Assembly: GCA_910574195.1 (NCBI GenBank)
Contig: CAJTBF010000014.1
Location: 40,673-104,672, forward strand
Direction: 5' to 3'
DNA length: 64,000 nt
DNA from: Lachnospiraceae bacterium
GTDB taxonomy: Bacteria; Bacillota; Clostridia; Lachnospirales; Lachnospiraceae
The position numbers were made by a program, and so were the translations under genes. This document shows positions 1 through 7,667 of this stretch, one piece after another. A model generated the notes under the pieces. It was not told where the DNA came from. It was given only the letters and a program-made list of their open reading frames with translations, and ran no database searches. Within the stretch, counting starts at the first letter, position 1; each line of letters starts with the position of its first letter.

Positions 1-11
1 ATTTTACTCAT
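1..11 (-). CDS. 5' end of a gene leaving the window on the left
   Basis: On the minus strand an ATG (plus positions 9-11) follows a perfect AGGAGG site (plus 20-25) with an 8-nt spacer. Only Met-Ser-Lys and part of the next codon lie in the window, so the product cannot be named. It is downstream of pduL on the same strand, about 95 nt away, so the two may be co-transcribed. Confidence 0.5.
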
Positions 12-105
12 TCTTTTTTCCTCCTGTTAGCATATTTTGGAATTTTTATAGTAGAGACTGAAAATGCAGTCTGCACAATTGTAGGGATGTCAGATAGTCA
101 AAGCG

Positions 106-747
106 CTATCGATTGATGCCCAACTGTAGTTCCTCTGCCCAGGACTGCAGATTGTATGTGTGCCCGTCGAATAGTTTCAGAATGACGCCGGTCGGGTTAT
201 CCTCATTGGCAAATGCATTTGCTTCATCGGTATCTACATGCATCGCCAGAGAGAAAGAAGGACTGACACGAACAACGACGTCTGAAAAAATCAGGGAACG
301 TTCATAACTGGTGGTGATGACAAAAACAATATCATTATCTTTTACGTGGGCACGGATTGCGTCAATGGGGGTCATATGGATATGCCGCTTGGCCACGATG
401 ACTCCCTCGGAAAGTTCCAACTGCCCGCAGGGGCCGGTGAGAATACAACCGGGTGTTCCGCTGATGTCGCCGGACTGCCGGATGACGCTTTGGATTCCAA
501 GCTTTCGGGCATCCGTTACGGAAATTTCCACCTGCGTTTTGGAACGGCAGGGCCCAAGGATAATGACATTCTCAAAAGATCCCCTGGGGCCGGTCAAAGT
601 TACCCGTTCCTGGCAGGCATATTGTCCGGGCTGGCTGAGTTCCTTTATATAAGTCAGCTTCGCACCGGGGCCGAATAAAGTTTCAAAATCCTCCTGGGAC
701 AGGTGTATATGCCGGGCGGAGGTTTCGATCGGTATTGTCAGACTCAT
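106..747 (-). CDS. pduL: PduL-type phosphate acyltransferase (phosphotransacylase)
   Basis: Converts acyl-CoA plus phosphate to acyl-phosphate plus CoA, for example acetyl- or propionyl-CoA in fermentative ATP formation. The 213-aa protein has the two family motifs that bind metal and form the active site, RHIH near residues 12-15 and KRHIH near 120-124, with a further conserved His near 170 (MHVDTDEAN). The start is set at the internal ATG 747 because GGAGAG lies 6 nt upstream and the conserved region begins there; an upstream in-frame start would add 13 residues. No long N-terminal encapsulation peptide and no microcompartment shell gene are seen, so a cytosolic acetate/propionate role is likelier than a microcompartment one (inference). 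The motif match makes the family firm; the preferred acyl group is unknown. Confidence 0.9.
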   Translation of the reverse strand: MSLTIPIETSARHIHLSQEDFETLFGPGAKLTYIKELSQPGQYACQERVTLTGPRGSFENVIILGPCRSKTQVEISVTDARKLGIQSVIRQSGDISGTPGCILTGPCGQLELSEGVIVAKRHIHMTPIDAIRAHVKDNDIVFVITTSYERSLIFSDVVVRVSPSFSLAMHVDTDEANAFANEDNPTGVILKLFDGHTYNLQSWAEELQLGINR

Positions 748-1196
748 AAAAATCTCTCCATCCTGTGTGATTCTGCGGCTGTTCACCGGCAGAACGGAAA
801 ACAGCGGTATTAGTTTTGCAAAACAGAAAAGCCGTTTCGCACTTTTTTGATTTTAGCAGAATGAAGTGAGATTTTCAAGGCATAAAATTCCTTTTTTGAA
901 ATGCAACGAATCCGGCTCATCTAAAGTTGCCTTATGGCAAGGAGCCGGATTCTCCCTGGCGGAACGTGCATCCTCCGCCGCCGTGCAGCAGAGTGCACGG
1001 CGCGGGTGTGAAAAGTAACATCCGAGTTGCTACTATTCACGGCCTGGAAGGACACTCATAGTAACAGACTTTGCGAAACAACATCAGGAACTGGAAGATT
1101 CCTATGGAAATGCTGCCGCTTAGTTGTTATAATGTATCTGGATAGAATTTGAGAGAAAGAAACAATTTAAAGATGACGGAAGGAGCATGGAAAGAG
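748..1196. other. Intergenic region with hairpin repeats and a repeat copy
   Basis: No gene is seen. It holds the left copy of a ~36-bp direct repeat (863-898), a hairpin with arms ATCCGGCTC/GAGCCGGAT (910-918/942-950) that also has an inner TTGCC/GGCAA stem, a perfect hairpin GCCGTGCA/TGCACGGC (980-987/994-1001), and an imperfect palindrome GTGAAAAGTAAC...ACTATTCAC (about 1018-1054). The last part resembles sequence near 18110-18135 and 59900, so it looks like a dispersed non-coding repeat. A TATAAT at 1128-1133 could be the -10 for the next gene. Confidence 0.6.
863..898 (+). repeat. Left copy of a ~36-bp direct repeat
   Basis: Partner of 16581-16616. It may be an attachment-like or dispersed repeat; no integrase gene is present between the copies. 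Confidence 0.65.
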
Positions 1197-2606
1197 ATGG
1201 AGATGCGAAAGAAGAAACTTCCGATAGGAATTGAAAATTTTGAAAAACTTCGTTCTGAGGATTTTTACTATATTGATAAAACAGGGCTAATCAGGGAACT
1301 TCTTAACAACTGGGGAGAAGTGAATCTGTTTACCCGTCCCAGAAGATTTGGAAAAACGCTGAATATGAGTACGCTGGAACACTTTTTTTCACTGAATGGG
1401 GATAAACGTATTTTTGAGGGGCTGGATATTTCAAAGGAAACTGCACTTTGTGAGGAATATATGGGGAAATATCCGGTTATTTCTGTTTCCCTGAAAGGGA
1501 TTGACGCAAGATCCTATGAGACGGCTTATCAAATGGCAGTCCAGGTTATCATGGAAGCGGCAGCAAAGTTCTACTTTCTTTTGGACAGTGAAAAGCTGAA
1601 TGAACATGATAAAGCAGTGTATCAAAAACTTTTAGATGATAATATGAATGAAGGTACGCTTGGCAGCAGTTTAAGACGGTTATCAGGAATGCTGGAAAAG
1701 CATTATGGTACAAAAGTGATCGTGCTGATAGATGAATATGATGTCCCATTGGCAAAGGCCCATGCAAACGGATATTACGACCAGATGATCTCTCTGATCA
1801 GAAGTCTGCTTGGTGAAGTATTGAAAACGAACAACAGTCTGAAATTAGCGGTGCTGACCGGGTGCCTTCGGATTTCAAAGGAGAGTATCTTTACCGGGCT
1901 TAATAATCTGAAGGTGCTGACGATTGCAGATGAGCGCTTTGATGAATACTTCGGTTTTACAGACAAGGAAGTGAAAGACCTTCTGGAGTATTATGGGGCA
2001 ATGGATCACTACGAGGAAGTAAAGAGATGGTATGACGGTTACCAATTTGGAAATGCAGAAGTGTATTGCCCGTGGGATGTGCTGAACCATTGCGACAGGA
2101 TCAGAAGCGAGCCGCATGCACAGCCGGAAAACTACTGGATCAATACCAGCAGCAATGACGCGGTGAAGCGGTTTATAGAAGAATCGGCAAATGCTGTGAC
2201 CAGACGGGAGATTGAAAATGTAGAAAAGATTTTCACAGAATATTTAAGGAAGACTATCAGTATTCGTGATACAGCGGTAAAAACAGATATGAAGGAGAAC
2301 TTTTATCATGGGATTCTCTTGGGAATTCTGGGAGTGAAGACACGATGGGGACTTTTTTTCAACCGGGAAATGGGAGAGGGATATGCGGATATCCTTGCAG
2401 AGCCAGACACAGGGAATATGGGGATTATTATAGAAGTAAAATATGCCCATGACGGGAATCTGGACGGGGCATGTAAAGAAGCGTTAAAGCAGATCGAATA
2501 TACAAAGTATGAAGATGACCTTGAAGACGATGGGGTAGAGAATATCCTGAAATATGGGATTGCCTGCTGTAAAAAACGCTGCAAGGTTATGTTGGCAAAA
2601 AAATAG
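1197..2606 (+). CDS. AAA-ATPase-like / PD-(D/E)XK nuclease-domain protein
   Basis: This belongs to the large family that joins an N-terminal AAA-ATPase-like domain to a C-terminal PD-(D/E)XK domain; it is multicopy in gut Firmicutes and Bacteroidetes and its role is unknown. Seen: the family opening KKLPIGIENFEKLR, a P-loop-like RPRRFGKT at residues 47-54, a Walker-B-like VIVLIDEYD near 165-175, and a C-terminal ADIL...IIIEVKY pattern giving the D and E-x-K of the nuclease fold. The 469-aa length is a little short of the usual 510-560. The start is uncertain: an in-frame TTG at 1149 and ATGs at 1173 and 1203 also exist; 1197 fits the family N-terminus. The gene stands alone between dispersed repeats and the GntR gene. 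An adhesion, defence or mobile-element role would be guesswork. Confidence 0.75.
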   Translation: MEMRKKKLPIGIENFEKLRSEDFYYIDKTGLIRELLNNWGEVNLFTRPRRFGKTLNMSTLEHFFSLNGDKRIFEGLDISKETALCEEYMGKYPVISVSLKGIDARSYETAYQMAVQVIMEAAAKFYFLLDSEKLNEHDKAVYQKLLDDNMNEGTLGSSLRRLSGMLEKHYGTKVIVLIDEYDVPLAKAHANGYYDQMISLIRSLLGEVLKTNNSLKLAVLTGCLRISKESIFTGLNNLKVLTIADERFDEYFGFTDKEVKDLLEYYGAMDHYEEVKRWYDGYQFGNAEVYCPWDVLNHCDRIRSEPHAQPENYWINTSSNDAVKRFIEESANAVTRREIENVEKIFTEYLRKTISIRDTAVKTDMKENFYHGILLGILGVKTRWGLFFNREMGEGYADILAEPDTGNMGIIIEVKYAHDGNLDGACKEALKQIEYTKYEDDLEDDGVENILKYGIACCKKRCKVMLAKK

Positions 2607-2665
2607 ACAAAAAGAAATAAAGCTCTGTTTAATCAGCAGACATGAATTATAGGAGAAGAGGTAGT

Positions 2666-3316
2666 ATGACGAACAAAAGCACACAGGCAGAAAAAGTTTA
2701 TGATTATATGCTGAAAAAAATTGTCAACTGTGAATATTTCCCTGCGCAGGAGATGACTGCAAAAGAAATTGTAGATGAAACCGGATTCGGGCTTACTCCG
2801 GTGAGAGAGGCATTGCTCTTATTACAGCAGAATGGAGTTGTTGAGATCTTGCCCAGAAAGGGAGTTCGGATCGCTCCCCTTACGGAAGCAGATATAAAGG
2901 AAATATATAAAATGAGAGCGTTGATTGAGCCGCAGATTTGTATGGAGTACGCGCAATTTTATTCTCGCTCAAAGCTCTTTGACTATATTGATAAATTCGA
3001 TGCGGATTATGACAGGAGTGACTATGAGAGATTTCAGCTTGATGTTGAGTTCCATAGATTTCTGATAGATATTGTAGACAACAAATATCTTAATTCGCTT
3101 TACAACACTTTGATGCCGGCACATGTAAGGATCGGAGTTTATGAGGCCGTGCACTCAAGCACGAAACACATCGACGATAATATCAAACAGCACAAAGACA
3201 TCATAGATGCGATCCTGAAAGATGACAAAGCGCAGATACGTGTATCGCTGATGTACCATTTGAATTATGCTCTGGCTTACAGTATAAATGCGTTAGGCAA
3301 TAAAAAAAGCGAATAA
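2666..3316 (+). CDS. GntR-family transcriptional regulator, FadR/FCD type
   Basis: A 216-aa DNA-binding regulator. Residues 1-70 form the GntR winged helix-turn-helix (...LTPVREALLLLQQNGVVEILPRKGVRI), and from about 80 onward the all-helical FCD ligand-binding domain begins (IYKMRALIEPQICMEYA), which usually binds organic or sugar acids. The ATG at 2666 was chosen over an upstream in-frame ATG because GAGG lies 4 nt before it and the HTH begins normally. It ends in a strong terminator and directly precedes the sugar-acid operon, so it is the obvious candidate to control that operon, and perhaps the divergent one at 16.4 kb. Its ligand is probably the transported sugar acid or an intermediate (inference). 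Confidence 0.9.
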   Translation: MTNKSTQAEKVYDYMLKKIVNCEYFPAQEMTAKEIVDETGFGLTPVREALLLLQQNGVVEILPRKGVRIAPLTEADIKEIYKMRALIEPQICMEYAQFYSRSKLFDYIDKFDADYDRSDYERFQLDVEFHRFLIDIVDNKYLNSLYNTLMPAHVRIGVYEAVHSSTKHIDDNIKQHKDIIDAILKDDKAQIRVSLMYHLNYALAYSINALGNKKSE

Positions 3317-3335
3317 GTCCATACGGACAGGAATC

Positions 3336-3385
3336 GAATCCCCAAACCGTGTTGCAGCACAGTTTGGGGATTCTTCTTTTCTTTT
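3336..3385 (+). terminator. Rho-independent terminator after the GntR gene
   Basis: Perfect 12-bp stem GAATCCCCAAAC (3336-3347) with GTTTGGGGATTC (3362-3373), followed by a T-rich tract. It separates the regulator from the operon promoter. Confidence 0.9.
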
Positions 3386-3434
3386 ATAATGGAAAATCCC
3401 CCAATGATGGATATTAATAGAATATAAACGTGAG

Positions 3435-3452
3435 AAGTAATATATTTTACTT
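3435..3452. promoter_or_regulatory. Candidate operator overlapping the -35 box
   Basis: An 18-bp palindrome, AAGTAA-TATATT-TTACTT, whose right end covers the first two bases of the -35 hexamer at 3451. Its position suits a repressor site, perhaps for the GntR regulator just upstream. Assignment is inference only. Confidence 0.45.
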
Positions 3453-3479
3453 GCAATTTTTTGTTATATAATATATAAT
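3451..3479 (+). promoter_or_regulatory. Promoter of the plus-strand sugar-acid operon
   Basis: TTGCAA (3451-3456), a 17-bp spacer and a perfect TATAAT (3474-3479), 44 bp before the first start codon. The region around it is very A/T rich. Confidence 0.75.
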
Positions 3480-3523
3480 AAAAGCACAATAAACGAATAA
3501 AAATATATTTTGGAGATAAAACC

Positions 3524-4540
3524 ATGAAAACGATCATAATATCAGGTGAAAAAAGGGTAGAAATCATAGAACAGGAGATGCCGGTCCGCAAGAAGGGCGA
3601 GGCACTTCTGAAAATGGTAGTCGGCGGAATATGTGGAAGCGATTTGAGCACTTACAGAGGCAAGCAGGCATACGCCACATTTCCTGTAATACCGGGGCAT
3701 GAGATCGCGGCGGAGATCGTGGATATAGACGAGAATGCCCGGGGCCTCAAGCCGGGTATGCTCGTTACCGTAAATCCATATTTCAACTGCGGCAAGTGTT
3801 ATTCATGCAGACACGGCAAAGTGAACTGCTGCGAAAACAACCAGACCATGGGCGTCCAGAGAGACGGCGCATTCTCAGAATATTTTGTTGTGCCGGCAGA
3901 GCGGGTGATCGATGGGAAAGGCCTTACTGCAGAGAGATTGGCATTGGTGGAGCCTTTCTGCATCGGATACCATGGTGTAAAGAGAGCGGATATTCAGAAG
4001 GATGAAAAAGTGTTGATCATTGGCGCCGGGACCATCGGGCTCTGCGCTGCTGTTTCTGCAAACATCAGAGGTGCAGAAGTGTATATGGCCGATGTATCTG
4101 AAGAAAAGCTAAAATATGCTTCGGACCATTTTCAGATAAATGGAACGATTTTGAACGACCACAAAGGTGCGATCGTGGAAGCGGTAGAGACCTGTACCGG
4201 CGGCGATGGATTTGATGTAACGGTAGAAGCTGTAGGCTTGAACAGTACATTTATGGACTGCATCGACGGACTTGCTTTTGGCGGCAAAATAATACAGGTG
4301 GGTGTTGGAAAGAATAATGTAGATTTTCCATTCCTGATGATACAAAAAAAGGAGATGAATATTTACGGTTCCCGGAACGCTTTAACAGAAGATTTTGACG
4401 AAGCGATACAAATGATTTCTGACGGGACGATAGATATGGATGCTCTTATTACGAATGAATATTCCTATGAAGAGGCTGCCGAGGCCTTTGCACATTTTGA
4501 TAAAAACCCGAATGCCATAAAGACACTGCTGAAATGGTGA
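3524..4540 (+). CDS. Zinc-dependent medium-chain dehydrogenase (sugar-acid/polyol type)
   Basis: An NAD(P)-dependent alcohol dehydrogenase of the zinc MDR superfamily (338 aa). Catalytic-zinc ligands are C37 (GICGSD), H59-E60 (PGHE) and probably E143; structural-zinc cysteines are C89, C92, C95 and C103. The nucleotide-binding GAGTIG lies at 167-172. The closest characterised relatives by appearance are L-galactonate/L-gulonate 5-dehydrogenase, L-threonine dehydrogenase and sorbitol dehydrogenase. First gene of the operon, behind a good promoter and GGAG; its stop overlaps the possible upstream start of the next gene. With the adjacent altronate-dehydratase halves, oxidation of an aldonate to a ketouronate is a reasonable inference. 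A clear paralog lies at 14174-15199. Confidence 0.88.
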   Translation: MKTIIISGEKRVEIIEQEMPVRKKGEALLKMVVGGICGSDLSTYRGKQAYATFPVIPGHEIAAEIVDIDENARGLKPGMLVTVNPYFNCGKCYSCRHGKVNCCENNQTMGVQRDGAFSEYFVVPAERVIDGKGLTAERLALVEPFCIGYHGVKRADIQKDEKVLIIGAGTIGLCAAVSANIRGAEVYMADVSEEKLKYASDHFQINGTILNDHKGAIVEAVETCTGGDGFDVTVEAVGLNSTFMDCIDGLAFGGKIIQVGVGKNNVDFPFLMIQKKEMNIYGSRNALTEDFDEAIQMISDGTIDMDALITNEYSYEEAAEAFAHFDKNPNAIKTLLKW

Positions 4541-4545
4541 AAAAA

Positions 4546-4872
4546 ATGAATACAGCATTTCAAATCAATAAAAAGGATAATGTCGCAGTGGCAGTCCATG
4601 GAATACAGGAAGGCGAAGTAAAAGTAGTCTGCGAGTCGAGTCATTATAACATCACTGCAATCGGAAATATTCCAAAGGGGCACAAGATTGCGGTACAAGA
4701 TATATGTGCCGGAGAGCATATCGTAAAGTACGGAGTCGATATCGGCGTTGCAACAAAAGATATTTCAGCGGGGCAATGGGTACATCTTCACTGTATGAAA
4801 AGCTTTTGCGATGAAAGATCCTCTCATTTGGATGTGATGACCGGAGCACCATCAGATATTGCATATCTATAG
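4546..4872 (+). CDS. UxaA-type dehydratase, N-terminal SAF-domain subunit
   Basis: A 108-aa protein matching the N-terminal (SAF) part of altronate/galactarate dehydratases, here a separate polypeptide. The family opening QINKKDNVAVAV and the IPKGHKIAV...GEHIVKYG core are visible. The start ATG 4546 has GGTGA 6 nt upstream; an in-frame ATG at 4534 overlapping the previous stop is possible. Together with the next gene it would form an iron-dependent dehydratase that removes water from a hexonate such as altronate to give a 2-keto-3-deoxy acid. Split UxaA proteins are known in Firmicutes and Archaea. The exact substrate is not readable. Confidence 0.85.
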   Translation: MNTAFQINKKDNVAVAVHGIQEGEVKVVCESSHYNITAIGNIPKGHKIAVQDICAGEHIVKYGVDIGVATKDISAGQWVHLHCMKSFCDERSSHLDVMTGAPSDIAYL

Positions 4873-4889
4873 TTTAGGAAGGGAACAGA

Positions 4890-6107
4890 GTGAATAACCT
4901 TAATTATTCATATAATGATATATCGTGGGAAGGATATCTTAGAAAAGACGGCAGAAAAGGAATAAGGAACAAGGTGTTGATCATCTACACTGTGGAGTGT
5001 GCTTCCTTTGTGGCAGGCAGCATTGCGCGAAAGATGGATGACAATGATGTGGAAGTGATCGGTTTCACGGGCTGCACCGATAATGAATACGCGATTAAGA
5101 TGCTCGTTTCTTTCTGCCGCCATCCAAATGTGGGGGCTGTTCTTGTAATCGGACTGGGATGCGAATATGTGCAGGCAGAAAGGTTAGCTCATATTGCTGC
5201 AAAGTCCGGAAGACTTGCGGACTGGTTCCTTATTCAGGATACAGAAGGCACGAAGGCCTCCATAGCAAAAGGTCTTTCCATCGCCAGAGAAATGTATAGG
5301 AAGCTGAAACAGCAGAAGACAGTGCCGATGCATTTTTCGGACCTTATGATCGGCGCGGAATGCGGGGGCAGCGACTATACAAGCGGAGTCGCGGGAAATA
5401 TGGTTGTCGGCGGATTGTTTGACGCATTGGTTGAAGCAGGTGGAACCGCTATTTTTGAGGAGATACTTGAAACCATTGGGCTTAAACAGGTTCTGGTGGA
5501 TCGTGCCGCCAGTGAGGATGTTGCAAAGCAGATTGCGTGGACATACGATAAAGCAGTGGATTATTGCAAAGAGGTGCATCAGTATTCCATCAGTCCGGGG
5601 AACTTTGCGGGAGGACTTTCCACAATAGAGGAAAAGAGTATGGGGGCTGTTGTAAAAAGCGGGACCACGCGGATAGAAGGCGTGCTGAAAGTGAGTGAGA
5701 CACCGGCTCACGGCGGATTGTGGCTTATGGACTCCACGCCGGATCCGTACTGGATGCAGTTTGGAATTTCCAATCCAAGCGATAATGAAGGATTGACTGC
5801 CCTTGCTTCCAATGGCTGCCAGCTCCTTTTCTATATCACGGGCAGAGGAAATGTGATCGGAAACGCCGTCGCACCGCTCATAAAGATCACCGGAAACAGT
5901 GAAACGTTCAAAAAGCTTCATAAGGATATTGATTTCAACGCCGGTAAAATACTTGATGAAAATTGCACCAGGAGCGAGGCGGTAGCAGAGTTGGCGGGGC
6001 TTGTGTGCCGGGTGGCGGGAGGCGAGCTGACAAGAGCGGAAGAAACGGGACATAAAGAATTTTATATACCATATAAACATCAAAATAAGCCGTTTTGCAG
6101 AAAGTGA
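4890..6107 (+). CDS. UxaA-type dehydratase, large C-terminal subunit
   Basis: A 405-aa protein matching the C-terminal catalytic part of UxaA/GarD dehydratases. It starts at GTG 4890 behind AGGAAGGGA. Seen: the opening GYLRKDGRKGIRNKVLIIYTVEC, the MIGAECGGSDYTSG signature, and near the C-terminus TGRGNVIGNAVAPLIKITGN, all typical. The conserved Cys and His that hold the metal are present. It lies 17 nt after the SAF subunit, so the two are almost certainly co-translated as one enzyme. Acts in the cytoplasm in sugar-acid catabolism; altronate, galactarate and other hexonates are all possible substrates. Confidence 0.88.
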   Translation: MNNLNYSYNDISWEGYLRKDGRKGIRNKVLIIYTVECASFVAGSIARKMDDNDVEVIGFTGCTDNEYAIKMLVSFCRHPNVGAVLVIGLGCEYVQAERLAHIAAKSGRLADWFLIQDTEGTKASIAKGLSIAREMYRKLKQQKTVPMHFSDLMIGAECGGSDYTSGVAGNMVVGGLFDALVEAGGTAIFEEILETIGLKQVLVDRAASEDVAKQIAWTYDKAVDYCKEVHQYSISPGNFAGGLSTIEEKSMGAVVKSGTTRIEGVLKVSETPAHGGLWLMDSTPDPYWMQFGISNPSDNEGLTALASNGCQLLFYITGRGNVIGNAVAPLIKITGNSETFKKLHKDIDFNAGKILDENCTRSEAVAELAGLVCRVAGGELTRAEETGHKEFYIPYKHQNKPFCRK

Positions 6108-6116
6108 GGAAAGAAA

Positions 6117-6878
6117 ATGGGAGACAAATTTTTGTTGAAAGGGAAAACAGCAATCGTTACCGGCGGCGCGTCCGGCTTAGGACTTGCAATGGTAGAAAAT
6201 ATGGTGGAGGCGGGCGCAGAAGTAATTGTGATCGGTTCGCGCAACAAGGAAGAAGCAGACAGGTCCCTTTCGAAATTTGGAAATCAAGTATCTTTTATAC
6301 AATTCAACATACAGGACACCGATAAGACACCGGAAATCATTGCGGATATTCTTTCCAGACATGGCAAGATTGATATTCTCGTAAACAACGCCGGGAATCA
6401 TTGCAAAAAATTCATCGAAGATATGAGCATCGAAGATTATGAGGATGTTTTAAAAACACATCTGGTTGCTTCCTTTGCGTTGTCGAAGGCAGTTGTGCCT
6501 CATATGAAAGAAAGAAGATACGGTAAGATTATTTTCACGGCAAGTATGACGAGCTATTTTGGACAGCCGATGGTGTCCGGTTACGCCACAGCGAAATCAG
6601 GGATACTCGGACTCGTTCATGTTCTTACTAATGAGCTGGGTTCCTATGGAATCAATGTAAATGCGATTGCACCGGGATGGATCGACACACCGATGTTTCA
6701 AAAGGTAACGAAACAGGATCCTCCCCGCTATAACAAAATAATAGGAAGGATTCCCATGGGACGTGTGGGCGAGCCGGACGATGTGGGGGCGGCGGCGGTA
6801 TTTCTTGCAAGCGACGCTGCAAATTATATCAACGGAGTATGCATTCCCGTAGATGGCGGTGCGTTGATCGGATTTTAA
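6117..6878 (+). CDS. Short-chain dehydrogenase/reductase (SDR)
   Basis: Classical SDR of 253 aa: cofactor motif TGGASGLG (15-22), NNAG (90-93), catalytic S143, Y156 and K160, and the C-terminal PVDGG. NAD(P)H-dependent; in this setting it could reduce a keto sugar acid (as gluconate 5-dehydrogenase or KduD do) or oxidise a hydroxy acid. It lies 9 nt after the dehydratase and 18 nt before the aldolase-like gene, inside the operon. A second, more distant SDR is in the opposing operon (13421-14161). Family certain, reaction not. Confidence 0.88.
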   Translation: MGDKFLLKGKTAIVTGGASGLGLAMVENMVEAGAEVIVIGSRNKEEADRSLSKFGNQVSFIQFNIQDTDKTPEIIADILSRHGKIDILVNNAGNHCKKFIEDMSIEDYEDVLKTHLVASFALSKAVVPHMKERRYGKIIFTASMTSYFGQPMVSGYATAKSGILGLVHVLTNELGSYGINVNAIAPGWIDTPMFQKVTKQDPPRYNKIIGRIPMGRVGEPDDVGAAAVFLASDAANYINGVCIPVDGGALIGF

Positions 6879-6896
6879 GTAGGAGGAAAACGTGCG

Positions 6897-7556
6897 ATGA
6901 AATTTGAAAACGATAAAGAAAGATTCCGGTTAATGAAGGAGTTCTTGTACACACCTGTCGTTGGTGACATATTGGATGCGATCGGGTATGCGCACCAGTT
7001 TCTTCCTCCTGAGATCATGCCGCTTAAGGACGATATGAAAATCGCAGGAAGAGCCTGTACCGTCCTCGAAAATGATGTTTACGGCGCGCAGGAAAAGCCG
7101 TTCGGCCTTTTAACAGAAGCGCTTGATCAGCTGAAAGAAGATGAAGTATACGTAGCCACCGGAGCGCATCATAGTGCGTTATGGGGCGAGCTTCTTACAG
7201 CGGCGGCAAGGACGAGAGGCGCGGAAGGAGCTGTTTTGGATGGTTATACAAGGGACACGCCGCAGGTGCTGGCGCAAAACTTCCCTGTATTTGCAAGGGG
7301 AAGATGGGCGCAGGATTCTTCCATACGTACTTACGTTTTCGATTTCAGATGCCCGATAGAAATCGGACAGGTTGTCATACATGACCAGGATATTGTTTTC
7401 GGAGACATGGACGGCGTTCTGATTATACCGCAGGAAGTCGCAGATGAAGTGATCAATCAGGCGCTGGAAAAAGCAAAGGGTGAGAAGCTGGTGAGAAAGG
7501 CAATAGAGGGCGGAATGAGCGCTACCAAAGCCTTTGAAAAATTTGGAATTCTTTAG
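6897..7556 (+). CDS. RraA-like / HMG-CHA-type aldolase family protein
   Basis: A 219-aa member of the RraA / 4-hydroxy-4-methyl-2-oxoglutarate aldolase family. The diagnostic stretch GELLTAAARTRGAEGAVLDGYTRD is present in shorter overlapping parts (GELLTAAA, GAEGAVLDG, TRD), with the metal-binding Asp and Arg; the GDMDGVLIIP motif follows. Members cleave 2-keto-4-hydroxy acids to pyruvate plus an aldehyde or acid. In this operon a 2-keto-3-deoxy sugar-acid aldolase role is the natural inference, giving pyruvate and a C2-C3 fragment. RraA itself (an RNase E inhibitor) is unlikely given the context. Downstream, a dispersed repeat separates it from the next gene. Confidence 0.8.
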   Translation: MKFENDKERFRLMKEFLYTPVVGDILDAIGYAHQFLPPEIMPLKDDMKIAGRACTVLENDVYGAQEKPFGLLTEALDQLKEDEVYVATGAHHSALWGELLTAAARTRGAEGAVLDGYTRDTPQVLAQNFPVFARGRWAQDSSIRTYVFDFRCPIEIGQVVIHDQDIVFGDMDGVLIIPQEVADEVINQALEKAKGEKLVRKAIEGGMSATKAFEKFGIL

Positions 7557-7560
7557 ACAT

Positions 7561-7650
7561 GCGGGGATGCCCGAATGGGTATACCTTATCGGACACAAAG
7601 TGTCCGCTCGTGCGTAGCACAATTCAATACGGGATGCCCGAATGGGTATA
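7561..7650 (+). repeat. Dispersed structured element, one full and one partial unit
   Basis: One full ~70-bp unit running from the TATACC near 7580 to the GGTATA near 7650, preceded by the right end (GGGATGCCCGAATGGGTATA) of another. It contains a hairpin GGACAC-AAA-GTGTCC and the GGGATGCCCG segment common to all copies. It lies between two operon genes, and the ribosome site of the downstream gene begins immediately after it. Confidence 0.88.
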
Positions 7651-7667
7651 TTCAGGAGGACGAAAGA

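Noticed and set aside
106..786. Longer pduL start that would add a 13-residue targeting peptide
   Set aside because: The internal ATG at 747 has a good ribosome site and matches the family N-terminus; no microcompartment genes are seen.
5184..6083. A 299-codon minus-strand frame opposite the UxaA large subunit
   Set aside because: No ribosome site or recognisable product, and it is antisense to a conserved enzyme.
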